This document shows, piece after piece, positions 41,948 through 51,088 of a stretch of 64,000 bases of DNA. Each line of letters opens with the position of its first letter. Position 1 is the first letter of the stretch. Both the position numbers and the translations under genes were made by a program. The notes beneath the pieces were generated by a model. That model saw only the letters and a list, made by a program, of their open reading frames with translations. It was not told the DNA's origin and did not search any database. Origin of the DNA: Chitinophagales bacterium (GTDB taxonomy: Bacteria > Bacteroidota > Bacteroidia > Chitinophagales > Saprospiraceae); assembly GCA_017303875.1 (NCBI GenBank), contig JAFLBP010000018.1:1-64000 (forward strand), given 5' to 3'.

Positions 41948-44134
41948 ATGCTAAAAAGCTTTCCTTTTTATCAGCAATTGGATACCATGGATTGCGGCCC
42001 GACCTGTCTGCGGATGGTGGCGGAATTTCATGGTAAAAAGTACTCCCTGCAGTATTTGCGCGAGCGTGCCCACATCAGCCGCTCAGGCGTGTCGCTCCTC
42101 GGTATCAGCGAAGCAGCCGAACAAATCGGATTCCGGACAACCATGGTCAAGGCGCCTTTTGAAGGCGAAGAAGCTGGCTTAGTAGATGCGCCGCTGCCCT
42201 GCATTGTACACTGGCAGCAACGGCATTATGTGGTGGTGTTCAAACTCAGTAAAAAATATGTCTGGGTAGCCGACCCGGCTGCGGGCAAGTTCAAAATGAC
42301 CCGGCAGCAATTTGAAAACGGCTGGTTGCAGGATGGCGACAAAGGCATCATTCTGCTGCTGGAACCCGGCCCCGAATTTGACCTGCTGGAAGGACAGGAG
42401 CGCCCGGCCGTAAAGGGCATCTGGCACCTCATCGCTACCTATATCCAGCCTTTCCGCCGTTTTTTCCTGCTCCTGATACTCGGGCTGGCTTTGGGCAGCC
42501 TGCTCCAGCTCATTACACCATTCCTTACCCAATCGGTAGTGGATGTAGGCATTCAGCAACAAAATATCGGATTTGTTTACCTCATCCTGATTGCGCAGCT
42601 GACCCTGTTTGTCAGCCAAACCCTTTCCGGATTTATTCAAAGCCGCCTGCTCCTGTTTATCGGCGCCCGTATCAACGTGGGTTTGGTCAGCGATTTTCTC
42701 ATCAAAATCATGAAACTCCCGCTCGGCTTTTTTGATGCCAAAATGGTCGGCGACCTCATGCAGCGCATCCAGGATCAAAAGCGGATTGAACATTTACTGA
42801 CCAACTCCCTGCTGAAAATCGCCTTCGCAACGGTCAACCTGACGGTATTCAGCATTGTCCTGCTGCTGTTCGATGTCAAAATCTTCCTCGTATTCGCCTT
42901 TTTTAGTGTTGCCTATGTATTGTGGGTGCGCCTGTTTCTGCGCAAACGCAAGGAAATAGACTATCAGTCTTTTCAGCAAATGTCTGATAATCAAAGCAAT
43001 ATCGTAGAATTGATCTATGGTATGCAGGAAATAAAATTGCAGGGCAGCGCCAAAAAGCGACGCTGGCAATGGGCCAACACACAAGCCCGGCTTTTCCGCA
43101 TCAGCATGAAAACCCTGAACATCAGCCAATACCAGGATGCCGGCGCCGGCGTGATTAACCAGCTCAAAAATATCCTGATCGTATTCCTGTCGGCCAGCGC
43201 CGTAATCGAAGGAGATCTGACCCTGGGTATGATGATGGCCGTGCAATCCATTCTTGGCCAGCTCGAACTCCCCCTGCAACAAAGCATCACCTTCATGCGC
43301 GACCTTCAGGATGCCCGCATCAGCTTGGAGCGCATTCAGGAAATTGAAGAAATTGAAGACGAAGACCTCGAAGGCACCATCACCATGCTGCCACCGCAAG
43401 GGGATATTGTTCTTGAAAAACTATCTTTCCGATACAACACACTGGGTAGTTTCGCCCTGAAAGATGTTGATCTTGTCATTCCGCGCGGGAAAGTAACCGC
43501 CATTGTGGGCACCAGCGGCAGCGGCAAAACCACCCTCGTCAAACTGTTGCTCGGTTTTTACAAACCCGAAATGGGTAGCATTACCCTCGGCGGACTGCAA
43601 CTGTACCACTTTAAAAAACAACTTTGGCGCAGCCGCTGCGGCGCTGTCATGCAGGATGGTTATATTTTTTCCGATACCATTGCCAATAATATTGCCGAAA
43701 GCAGCGAGCGCGTCGACCCCGAACGACTCATTCATGCTGCCGGGGTAGCCAATATCCGGGAGTTTATCGAGCGGCTGCCGCTGGGCTACAACACCATGAT
43801 CGGCGCCAAGGGCAATGGCATCAGCCAGGGACAACGGCAGCGCATCCTCATCGCCCGCGCCGTGTACAAAGACCCGGAATTCATTTTTTTAGATGAAGCG
43901 ACCAACGCCCTGGATGCGAATAATGAACACGAAATATTACAACACCTCAACCACTTTTACGAAGGCAAAACAGTTGTGGTCGTCGCCCACCGCCTGAGTA
44001 CGGTACGCAATGCCGACCAGATTGTGGTGCTGGAAAAAGGGGAATTGGTGGAAATTGGCAACCACGATTCCTTGGTACAAAAACGCGGTTTGTATTATAA
44101 TTTGGTCAAAAATCAGCTGGAACTTGGAAACTAA
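41948..44134 (+). CDS. C39-peptidase ABC exporter for lanthipeptide
   Basis: Cuts the leader at the double-glycine site and pumps the product across the inner membrane. The 728 residues are an N-terminal C39 peptidase domain (DCGPTC, Cys16; His93; Asp109 in ADP), six transmembrane helices (about 160-440) and a C-terminal nucleotide-binding domain with Walker A GTSGSGKTT (about 521), signature ISQGQRQ and Walker B FIFLDEATNALD. All four precursors in this locus end their leaders in GG, which fits. The HlyD adaptor gene overlaps its 3' end. Confidence 0.92.
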   Translation: MLKSFPFYQQLDTMDCGPTCLRMVAEFHGKKYSLQYLRERAHISRSGVSLLGISEAAEQIGFRTTMVKAPFEGEEAGLVDAPLPCIVHWQQRHYVVVFKLSKKYVWVADPAAGKFKMTRQQFENGWLQDGDKGIILLLEPGPEFDLLEGQERPAVKGIWHLIATYIQPFRRFFLLLILGLALGSLLQLITPFLTQSVVDVGIQQQNIGFVYLILIAQLTLFVSQTLSGFIQSRLLLFIGARINVGLVSDFLIKIMKLPLGFFDAKMVGDLMQRIQDQKRIEHLLTNSLLKIAFATVNLTVFSIVLLLFDVKIFLVFAFFSVAYVLWVRLFLRKRKEIDYQSFQQMSDNQSNIVELIYGMQEIKLQGSAKKRRWQWANTQARLFRISMKTLNISQYQDAGAGVINQLKNILIVFLSASAVIEGDLTLGMMMAVQSILGQLELPLQQSITFMRDLQDARISLERIQEIEEIEDEDLEGTITMLPPQGDIVLEKLSFRYNTLGSFALKDVDLVIPRGKVTAIVGTSGSGKTTLVKLLLGFYKPEMGSITLGGLQLYHFKKQLWRSRCGAVMQDGYIFSDTIANNIAESSERVDPERLIHAAGVANIREFIERLPLGYNTMIGAKGNGISQGQRQRILIARAVYKDPEFIFLDEATNALDANNEHEILQHLNHFYEGKTVVVVAHRLSTVRNADQIVVLEKGELVEIGNHDSLVQKRGLYYNLVKNQLELGN

Positions 44135-45422
44135 ACCCGTTATCATCCGCGAACGCGAAGAAATACAAAGCATGCTGGGAAACAATCCCGGCTTCTGGGT
44201 GCGCAACGGTATTCTGATGCTCGCCCTCATCGTCGGTGGTGTGCTCGCCATGAGCTGGATCATTGAATATCCCGACATCGTCAGCGCACCGGTCAGCCTC
44301 TCCTCCAAACAACCGCCTATACGGGTACTTGCTCCCGGCGCCGGAAAGCTACTCGAACTGCGGGTACAAGATAAAGACAGCGTAGCGCAACATCAGGTGC
44401 TGGCCATACTCGAAAGCGGCGCCTCTATTGAGGCCGTGCAGGCTGTGGAATCCATGATCGGGCAATTGCAGGCCATGCAATACCCCACCGACATTGGCAA
44501 ACTGAATATTCCGGAAAAAACCAACTTAGGCCCCCTGCAAGCTACCTGGTCGGCCCTGCTCAACGACCTTCAGACCCTGCGCATCCGACTTTCAGAAGAT
44601 ATTGTTTTTCAGCAAATTAAATCTATTCAGGATGAAATTCAGGAAACAGAACACCTGATCGGCTCCCTGCAACGCCAATCAGCCATCCTTCAGGAAGATT
44701 TTGCCATTGCCACCAAAAACCTGGAACGCCAGCGCCAGATGAACCAGCAAGGACTGCTTAGTGCGCAGGATTTAGAGAAAACCGAATCGGCGTATTTGCA
44801 GCAAAAACAAACCCTCGAAGGTTTTTCATCCAATATCGGCACACAAAAAGTACGCATCCGTCAATTGGAAACCCGCCGCAGCGAACTCAGCCACGGCCGT
44901 TTGCAGGAATTGAACACTTATTGGGAACGCATCCGGGAAAAAACACAAAATATGCGCGGTGCGCTGGATCAATGGGCGCTGAGTTATCTCATCAAAGCCC
45001 CCATCAGCGGGCGTATCAGTTTTGCAGCCCCTTTGGTCAGTCAGCAATTTGTACAACGGGAGCAGGTATTGTTTGCCATTGTACCCAGGCGCAGCGAAAC
45101 GACGCCGGAAAACATCGCTTATGCCAAACTGCCATTAGCCAACGCCGGCAAGGTAGCGCCGGGGCAGGCCGTGAAAATCTGGCTCGACGCCTACCCGTTC
45201 CAGGAATATGGCGCACTGGAAGGCAGTGTGAGCACCATCGCGGAAGTACCCGCCGAATCGTATTATTTAATTGAAATTCGCTTGCCCGACACCTTGCGCA
45301 CTACCAGTAAATTTGTTTTACCGCCCAAACCGGAGCTGAGTGGCAGCGCGCGCATTATCACCAAAAACTACAATGTCCTGCAACGTATTTTCCAGAAATT
45401 TGAACAGCTGAAACGCAGTTAA
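44124..45422 (+). CDS. HlyD-family secretion adaptor, 432 aa
   Basis: Periplasmic adaptor linking the ABC exporter to an outer-membrane channel. After a TTG start (LETKPVIIREREEIQSMLG) a transmembrane helix covers about residues 29-48. A lipoyl/barrel-sandwich segment (PIRVLAPGAGKLLELRVQDKDSV), a long coiled coil (QQIKSIQDEIQETEHLIGSLQ to about 260) and the second half-lipoyl ending LIKAPISGRISFA follow. The TTG at 44124 overlaps the exporter stop by 11 bases and keeps the conserved EREEIQ N-terminus. ATG 44171 would lose it. No outer-membrane partner (TolC-like) is encoded nearby. Confidence 0.8.
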   Translation: METKPVIIREREEIQSMLGNNPGFWVRNGILMLALIVGGVLAMSWIIEYPDIVSAPVSLSSKQPPIRVLAPGAGKLLELRVQDKDSVAQHQVLAILESGASIEAVQAVESMIGQLQAMQYPTDIGKLNIPEKTNLGPLQATWSALLNDLQTLRIRLSEDIVFQQIKSIQDEIQETEHLIGSLQRQSAILQEDFAIATKNLERQRQMNQQGLLSAQDLEKTESAYLQQKQTLEGFSSNIGTQKVRIRQLETRRSELSHGRLQELNTYWERIREKTQNMRGALDQWALSYLIKAPISGRISFAAPLVSQQFVQREQVLFAIVPRRSETTPENIAYAKLPLANAGKVAPGQAVKIWLDAYPFQEYGALEGSVSTIAEVPAESYYLIEIRLPDTLRTTSKFVLPPKPELSGSARIITKNYNVLQRIFQKFEQLKRS

Positions 45423-45429
45423 CGCGTGT

Positions 45430-48400
45430 TCACGCCGTCTGAACTTCCGCAAGCTCGGGCTGCTCTTTTCGCCCGACAGGCAGCACTTCCACCTTGTTTT
45501 TAGCCGTATGGCGCCGGTAATTGTAGTAATGCGTCAGCAAGGTATACACCATCAGTTCGTACGTACGCTGGCTGGACGGAAAAAGCCGGTTCACACTCAT
45601 GTGAATATAGCTGCCGATCAAGGCGCCGACAGACCCCGGGTGCACTTTCAACACTTCCTGTATTTGCGCTGCAATGGGCGCCAACGCCGCGCGGTGCGCA
45701 TCGGCGAGTGCAAACCAAGGCTCGAAATCTGCATTGGCATGCCTGCGCTCCATTAATTCAACCACTTCCTGGCGGTAGCCCCGCGCTTTATCGTTGATGG
45801 TTTTCCGTAAAGTCGGATTGTCTTTTACCTTGTATTCCAGCTCAAACCCGTCGCGGGAAGCCTGGGCAAGCGCCAGTTGCTGTTCCTCCTTCATGCCAAA
45901 AACGTCATAAAGGTTATGGGCAATCAGCAAGGCAAAATGCCAGCGGAATGGCTCGGGGGCTTCGCTGTTCAGGGCGAGCATTTGCAACACCGTTTCACTG
46001 TCGTGGGCAAAAAGCTGTTCGGCCAGTTCGATGGTGTGCATACCGTAGCGCTCCACCTCCCGCTGATAAGTATCGGTCATCAGTCGCCAGATCAGTCCCT
46101 GCTCCAGCGGCTCCGCCAGATGCTCATACACCAATGCCATCAAATGGCCGAGTTTGGCCGTGTCGGAAAGGCGAAAACGCAGGCGCAGGTGCGTGTCCGG
46201 GTCGTTGTAACGGATAAAAAACCAGTGATTGATAAGCTTTTGCTGTTTCAGGGTATCCACCAAAGGCGAAATATGATGGAGCAATAATTCATCAGCGGTG
46301 CTGTTGCCACAGTAAATTTTAAAATAAACCCATTCCGAACCAATGGAAAAGCTCCTTTGTACCGCATTGCTGACAGGCAGTTTTACCTTATCGGGCACCG
46401 GCGTGTTGCGTGTAAATACGGCTAATATTTCGTGTTGGTAGTGCGCACCGGATTCGTCGCAAATGGGCGACAACGTTCCTTCACCCGGATACTCGGCAAG
46501 CAACAAGGTGGTAGCCGAACGCGCCTCGCCGAGGAAGGTCTGAATACTGAGACTATTGTTAAAATCAATCAGCAGCTCGTTGTCGCCACTAACGATCACC
46601 ACGCGTTCCGGAAGGTTGAGGGGTTTGCGCCATTGCTGAAGCAATTCAGGCAGCATATCGGGAGCTGCGGCGTTGCACAAGCGCTCAAGCGACTTGATGT
46701 CCGCCTGCTTGATCCGCCAGATCGCACGTGCGAGCACGACATTCTGATAACTAACCCGTGGCAGGAACTGAAAGTCGCTGGTGAATGCAGGCCAGGAAAA
46801 TCCCAGGGCACTGCGCTTTTTCTGGCCTTGCAAATCACACAGGAACTGATAAACAGGCAGCGCTCTGGAGGTATAATTGTGCGCGTTGCTCATGATGGGC
46901 AACACCCGTTTGCCCAGTCGTTGGGAATACAAGTGTATTTCTCCGTCGACGATTTGAACCAGCAGATCCTGTAAACTAATCTGCTGCGCTTCCGGCTCAG
47001 CGGCCTTGGCGAGGTAAGGAATTTCATACGCATGCAATTGCGTGCGCATGAGTACATTACCTACCCGGGATTCGGGCAGGTGTACAATTTCTGCGAGGAT
47101 AGCCTTTTCATGCAAATTATCTTCCTGGTGGGCAATATCTTTTGCCAACGCATCAATTTCGGGATGTAAGTGGGTAAAACGACCGATCATCCGGTTTGCC
47201 GGGCCGTTCATGTTTGCAATCAATACACGCGGATTTTCCGCCTCACCATCGCCCAGCACCCTGGCATTAATCACAAATGAGTCGGGCAAATCATCCCATT
47301 TGGGCGTGCCCAGCAGCTTGAGGTCTTCATCCGTAATGTTTACCTCCAGATTGCCGTTTTCCCGCGCTTCCGTTAGTTTTTGATACCAAAACAAGGTCTT
47401 GGCCGTCCAGCGTATCGTGTCATTGGCAGGGCCTTGTGGCGCGGGCAGGTTGTGGATCAGCGGGTTTCTGTAGGGCGCCGCAGAGGCGTTGTACGGAATA
47501 CCACTTTCGGCATCCAATGCTTCCAGCAAAGGAACTGCGCGGGTTTCATAGCGGGTTTCAAAGGCTTTGCGGAAATTATCAAGAGTAGCGGCTTCGTTGG
47601 ATTGTCCATATATGCAATTCAGCGCATGCAGCCCTTTTTGCAATTGCGCCAAAATGTTTTTATGCAGGGTGCAGCTTGCTGCCGGTTTGTAGAGGTCTAC
47701 CTGAATGAGGTGTTTCTGATCTTCAACGGGCAGCAGGGTTTCAAGTTTGGTTTTCAAATCGGCGTACGGCGCCTCTGAAGTACCGTTCAGGTGCGTGCGG
47801 TCAATTTCATCGAGGGCTTGTTTCAGTGCCATCAAATGCGTGTGTACCGTTGCGGCAACTTCACTTTTGCCCCCCATGCGCTCCATGATCTGACGCAACA
47901 AATCCAGCATTTCCGGGCCGCTAACATTGGCATCAAGCTCACTGACCAACAGTTTGCCCTCAATGCTATCCTGTATAAATTCGGTAGCTTCTTCGAGGCT
48001 GACGTCCTCGTCGGTCAAGGCCTCGGCCAACTCGGCAATGGTTGCGCCTTGTTTTGCGCGCTCCAGCATTTGTTCAAAATACTCATTGTACTCTACTGCG
48101 GCGAGGCGGTGAAAACGATAGCTGAAACGGTAATGATAATCAACAAAACGAATGCTGTTGCCAAAGCGGTAATGGCTGTTATTGGGGTAAAACAATAAAT
48201 GCTCGCGAATACCTTCCTGCTCAGAGAGGTTTTGCGCCAGCTGACAAATAAAATTCATGTCCGGACGGGTATGCCGCTCCTGTTTTTCCATGCCGAGGAG
48301 CTGCACCTCATTTTTATCCGACCATTCGCCTACCGTACAACCTGCAAACAAACCAAAAGGGGTACAGCGGGTGCTCATCCGCAAAAAGTAGCGCAACAGG

Positions 48401-48648
48401 GAGGTATAGCAATGCGTGATTTCAGCGGTATCGCTCATTTGCCCGCTTTCCAATTTTTGCAGTGCGGCGTACAAAACCGGAGAAGCTAAGTAAAGGGCAT
48501 CCCGAACGTAGCTGTTCTGAAAAACCTTCAGTAATTCGGCGCGCTGGGTTGCTAAATCGGCAGCTTCCAGCACTTGTTTCATGTAAACATCAACAGGAAG
48601 CAGGGGCGAACGCAGGAAAAAGCGGGAATGAGCTTGGAATAGTTGCAT
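45430..48648 (-). CDS. lanB: Class I lanthipeptide dehydratase LanB, full length
   Basis: Glutamylates Ser/Thr of the precursor using glutamyl-tRNA and eliminates glutamate to give Dha/Dhb. The 1072-residue protein joins the N-terminal glutamylation domain (FLRSPLLPVD, then RYFLRMSTRCTPFGLFAGC near residue 90) to the C-terminal elimination domain (WVYFKIYCGNSTADELL, HWFFIRYNDPDTHLRLRFRL from about 800). Many Bacteroidota lanthipeptide loci carry split dehydratases; here both halves are in one chain. ATG 48648 (MQLFQAH) is chosen. The stop lies eight bases from the converging HlyD gene. Confidence 0.88.
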   Translation of the reverse strand: MQLFQAHSRFFLRSPLLPVDVYMKQVLEAADLATQRAELLKVFQNSYVRDALYLASPVLYAALQKLESGQMSDTAEITHCYTSLLRYFLRMSTRCTPFGLFAGCTVGEWSDKNEVQLLGMEKQERHTRPDMNFICQLAQNLSEQEGIREHLLFYPNNSHYRFGNSIRFVDYHYRFSYRFHRLAAVEYNEYFEQMLERAKQGATIAELAEALTDEDVSLEEATEFIQDSIEGKLLVSELDANVSGPEMLDLLRQIMERMGGKSEVAATVHTHLMALKQALDEIDRTHLNGTSEAPYADLKTKLETLLPVEDQKHLIQVDLYKPAASCTLHKNILAQLQKGLHALNCIYGQSNEAATLDNFRKAFETRYETRAVPLLEALDAESGIPYNASAAPYRNPLIHNLPAPQGPANDTIRWTAKTLFWYQKLTEARENGNLEVNITDEDLKLLGTPKWDDLPDSFVINARVLGDGEAENPRVLIANMNGPANRMIGRFTHLHPEIDALAKDIAHQEDNLHEKAILAEIVHLPESRVGNVLMRTQLHAYEIPYLAKAAEPEAQQISLQDLLVQIVDGEIHLYSQRLGKRVLPIMSNAHNYTSRALPVYQFLCDLQGQKKRSALGFSWPAFTSDFQFLPRVSYQNVVLARAIWRIKQADIKSLERLCNAAAPDMLPELLQQWRKPLNLPERVVIVSGDNELLIDFNNSLSIQTFLGEARSATTLLLAEYPGEGTLSPICDESGAHYQHEILAVFTRNTPVPDKVKLPVSNAVQRSFSIGSEWVYFKIYCGNSTADELLLHHISPLVDTLKQQKLINHWFFIRYNDPDTHLRLRFRLSDTAKLGHLMALVYEHLAEPLEQGLIWRLMTDTYQREVERYGMHTIELAEQLFAHDSETVLQMLALNSEAPEPFRWHFALLIAHNLYDVFGMKEEQQLALAQASRDGFELEYKVKDNPTLRKTINDKARGYRQEVVELMERRHANADFEPWFALADAHRAALAPIAAQIQEVLKVHPGSVGALIGSYIHMSVNRLFPSSQRTYELMVYTLLTHYYNYRRHTAKNKVEVLPVGRKEQPELAEVQTA

Positions 48649-48671
48649 GAAAATCAAAGGTTTAATAACAC

Positions 48672-49871
48672 TTAACTGAGCAGAAAGCAGGCGTCCCAGT
48701 CGGGCGGAATATCACTATCAGCGCAAATCAGGGAAAGGCCGATACCGGAAACGCCGTTGAGCAGCGAGCGGGTGTTTGCCGGAGGAATATGTTCCATGGC
48801 CACATGAGGCAGGTAACCAGCAATGCCGGCGCCCGGCCGGGCCAAATTGAGCACTTGCTGCGTCCAGTATTGATGTGTGTTTTCAAATGCCGGAATATCT
48901 GTTTCCAGATACATACGCTGAAAAAACTGGGCTATGCCACAAGCGCCGTGGCAAAAAGCAGCATCTTTCACCATGTTGCGCTGCAAATCGCGGCGTGTAG
49001 TGGTATATTGAAAGATGTCCATAGCTTTTTCAATCCAGTCGGGGCGCTCACAGGCCTGTCCGGCCCGATACAGCCCCAGGGCGATGCCCAGATCGCCATA
49101 ACACCAGCCTAAGCGGCTTGTCGTCGGGAAGCCGGCAACATTGGGAAACAGGGAATAGTACTGCGCGGCATCCTGTTCCTGACGGAGCAAAAACGACACA
49201 GCCCCTTCGAGCAGCGTACGGCAACGGGCTGGCGCCACACCGGCCTTGCACAGGCGCGTGAGCAGCAGTACCTGACTGAGCATACCGTGGGTTAAGCCGA
49301 CGTTGATTTCGGAGGCGCCGTCCGGGCGGCTGAAAGTAGTTTTCCAAAAAAATCCGCCTGCACCGTCGGGCTGCGCATCTTGCTCAAAAGCTGTCAACAG
49401 CTGTTCCAAAGCATCAGATAAAGTTGGCTGAAAAGGCAGGCGTTCCAGTAAATAAGCCCCGATACCCGTGGCGCCGCTGAAATAATCGAAGTCGTTTTTT
49501 TGCAAGCGCAGATGCATAAACTTCACAAAAAAATCATCGAACATTGCTATGGAGTCACGCGCCGATTCGTCAATAAAATCCTGTTTTACCAAATGCTCAA
49601 TGGCGAAAAAGGTACCGCCGAGACCAGGGCCAAAAGCGCCTTCGTAGGTTGGCTGGTTTTCGATTTGTTCAAAGATCTGCTCTAAGCGCGCTCCTGCAAG
49701 GTCGTACCATTGGTCTTCTCCGGTATAACGACTGTAATACATCAGAAACAACACCTCCCCCATGTTGCCGATGTACAGCGCCGGGCCAGACTCCGGCAAG
49801 GCATCCGACAGGGCGCCAGCGATTTCGGCCAGGCGAAGGGAAATTTGTTGTTGTAGTGCCGACATACGCAT
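48672..49871 (-). CDS. lanC: Lanthipeptide cyclase LanC (copy 1), 399 aa
   Basis: Catalyses Michael addition of cysteine thiols onto Dha/Dhb to close thioether rings. The LanC double-helical barrel motifs are present: GNMGEVLFL, GTFFAIEHLV, DYFSGATGIGAYLLE, GLTHGMLSQVLLL, and the zinc ligands in GWCYGDLGIALGL and FCHGACGIAQFF (Cys, Cys, His). The C-terminal DWDACFLLS matches copy 2. It lies 23 bases upstream of lanB on the same strand. ATG 49865 is an alternative start. Confidence 0.9.
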   Translation of the reverse strand: MRMSALQQQISLRLAEIAGALSDALPESGPALYIGNMGEVLFLMYYSRYTGEDQWYDLAGARLEQIFEQIENQPTYEGAFGPGLGGTFFAIEHLVKQDFIDESARDSIAMFDDFFVKFMHLRLQKNDFDYFSGATGIGAYLLERLPFQPTLSDALEQLLTAFEQDAQPDGAGGFFWKTTFSRPDGASEINVGLTHGMLSQVLLLTRLCKAGVAPARCRTLLEGAVSFLLRQEQDAAQYYSLFPNVAGFPTTSRLGWCYGDLGIALGLYRAGQACERPDWIEKAMDIFQYTTTRRDLQRNMVKDAAFCHGACGIAQFFQRMYLETDIPAFENTHQYWTQQVLNLARPGAGIAGYLPHVAMEHIPPANTRSLLNGVSGIGLSLICADSDIPPDWDACFLLS

Positions 49872-49927
49872 TATGGTTTGAAGTTTGTCAAATTTGAGAG
49901 ATCATAAAACGAGCACACTTTTTATAG

Positions 49928-49959
49928 ATCTGCCAGGGAAACGAGTTTCCCTGGCAGAT
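49928..49959. repeat. Perfect hairpin between precursor 1 and lanC
   Basis: 15 bp arms ATCTGCCAGGGAAAC / GTTTCCCTGGCAGAT nearly without loop. There is no U-tract on either side, so it is more likely an mRNA stabiliser or partial terminator than a full terminator. It stands just after the precursor 1 stop (49966) on the minus strand and before lanC, where differential expression would be useful. Confidence 0.6.
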
Positions 49960-49965
49960 ACCATT

Positions 49966-50187
49966 TTACCCTGCTGCGCCTGAAGAAAGATCGCAGTAGC
50001 GGATAGTGGTATCACCACCACAGTGACATACGCTTTGCGCTGTTGCGCAAGTGTGCGAGCAAATGCAAGGCGTATCAGAATATGTAGTTCCTCCACCGCC
50101 TTGAATCTCAACAGCTTCATGCTGATCCAGATTGGCAACAAATGTTTTTTTGAAACCAAGTTTCTTTTTGCTGATTTCCTTTTTCAT
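49966..50187 (-). CDS. lanA1: Lanthipeptide precursor 1, 73 aa
   Basis: The leader MKKEISKKKLGFKKTF (continuing VANLDQHEAVEIQGG) ends in a double glycine at residues 30-31, the expected C39 cleavage site. The core has six cysteines (TPCICSHTC, QSVCHCGG, RYC) among many Ser/Thr, suited to LanB/LanC. The core differs strongly from the other copies while the leader is almost identical. A shared promoter and leader hairpin lie upstream at 50246-50316. Confidence 0.8.
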   Translation of the reverse strand: MKKEISKKKLGFKKTFVANLDQHEAVEIQGGGGTTYSDTPCICSHTCATAQSVCHCGGDTTIRYCDLSSGAAG

Positions 50188-50245
50188 AATTTTGAAAATT
50201 GAAAAGGTGAAACACCTACTCTGTTTTACCCTCAGGTCGGGTTTT

Positions 50246-50272
50246 CGGTTTCGCCCGGCGCCCGGCGAACCG
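50246..50272 (-). promoter_or_regulatory. Precursor 1 leader hairpin (copy A)
   Basis: GC-rich palindrome GGTTCGCCGGGCG / CGCCGGGCGAAACC read on the minus strand in the untranslated leader, enclosed by an outer stem TTTTGCCCT/AGGGTAAAA. Same element as at 50646 and 51053. Confidence 0.6.
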
Positions 50273-50281
50273 AACGCAGGG

Positions 50282-50316
50282 CAAAAGTGAGGCCTACTGA
50301 CAGCTGCAAAAACTAC
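50282..50316 (-). promoter_or_regulatory. Promoter of precursor 1
   Basis: Minus strand: TAGTTT (50311-50316), about 20 bases, then CACTTTTG (50282-50289). The same arrangement stands upstream of precursors 2 and 3. Confidence 0.5.
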
Positions 50317-50378
50317 GGTTATTTGTCGTTTTCCGGGAGTAACACTAGAAAGAAGCAGTTAATACCAGGCGCCAATTA

Positions 50379-50588
50379 CTATTCAGGATAGACGTCGCAC
50401 CAGCGAAGCGTCCCATCGGTGCTAATGGGGCATGTTGCAACGCATGAGCAGGTACCGGTGCATTGACAAGGAATATCCGAATTGGTATTCCACTTACCGC
50501 CCTGAATATCTGCGGCTTCGTGTTCTCCCAGATTAGCGACAAATGTCTTTTTGAAACCGAGTTTCTTTTTGCTGATTTCCTTTTTCAT
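50379..50588 (-). CDS. lanA2: Lanthipeptide precursor 2, 69 aa
   Basis: The leader KKKLGFKKTFVANLGEHEAA ends DIQGG (residues 27-31). The core after GG begins KWNTNSDIPCQC and contains six cysteines (PCQC, GTCSC, ATC, RWC). It is nearly identical to precursor 3 in leader, in most of the core and in the untranslated leader, so the two are a recent tandem duplication. The shared promoter and leader hairpin lie upstream at 50646-50716. Confidence 0.85.
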   Translation of the reverse strand: MKKEISKKKLGFKKTFVANLGEHEAADIQGGKWNTNSDIPCQCTGTCSCVATCPISTDGTLRWCDVYPE

Positions 50589-50645
50589 AGTTTTAAAAAT
50601 TGAAAAGGTGAAATACCTACTCTGTTTGCCCTGTGGCCGGGTTTT

Positions 50646-50672
50646 CAGTTTCGCCCGGCGCCCGGCGAACCG
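50646..50672 (-). promoter_or_regulatory. Precursor 2 leader hairpin (copy B)
   Basis: The same GC palindrome as copy A, with outer stem TTTGCCCTG/CAGGGCAAA intact. Confidence 0.6.
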
Positions 50673-50681
50673 AACGCAGGG

Positions 50682-50716
50682 CAAAAGTGAAACACGTTGG
50701 CAGCTGAAAAAACTAC
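50682..50716 (-). promoter_or_regulatory. Promoter of precursor 2
   Basis: TAGTTT (50711-50716) and CACTTTTG (50682-50689) on the minus strand, about 20 bases apart. Confidence 0.5.
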
Positions 50717-50781
50717 GGTTATTTGTCTTTTTCCGGGAGTAACACCAGGAAGAGGCAGTTTTTAATACCAGGCGCCAATCA

Positions 50782-50994
50782 CTACATAGTTGCTATGTCG
50801 CAATAACGAAGCGTCCCATCGGTGCTAATAGGGCATGTTGCATAACATGAATCGCAGGTGCCGGTGCATTGACAAGGAATATCCGAATTGGTATTCCACT
50901 TACCGCCCTGGATATCTGCGGCTTCGTGTTCTCCCAGGTTGGCGACAAATTTTTTCTTGAAGCCGAGTTTCTTTTTGCTGATTTCCTTTTTCAT
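50782..50994 (-). CDS. lanA3: Lanthipeptide precursor 3, 70 aa
   Basis: Leader LGFKKKFVANLGEHEAADIQGG and core KWNTNSDIPCQC, as in precursor 2, with GTCDSCYATC in place of GTCSCVATC and a different tail (RYCDIATM). It has six cysteines. The frame is ATG 50994 to 50782. The main core differences from precursor 2 are one inserted residue, a substitution between the third and fifth cysteines, and the tail. Confidence 0.85.
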   Translation of the reverse strand: MKKEISKKKLGFKKKFVANLGEHEAADIQGGKWNTNSDIPCQCTGTCDSCYATCPISTDGTLRYCDIATM

Positions 50995-51052
50995 AATTTT
51001 GAAAATTGACAAAGTTAAATACCTACTCTGTTTAGCCCTCAGGCCGGGTTTT

Positions 51053-51079
51053 CGGTTTCGCCCCGCGCCCGGCGAACCG
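51053..51079 (-). promoter_or_regulatory. Precursor 3 leader hairpin (copy C)
   Basis: Same GC palindrome with one C/G change in the arm. The outer stem is retained with one bulge. Confidence 0.55.
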
Positions 51080-51088
51080 AACGCAGGG

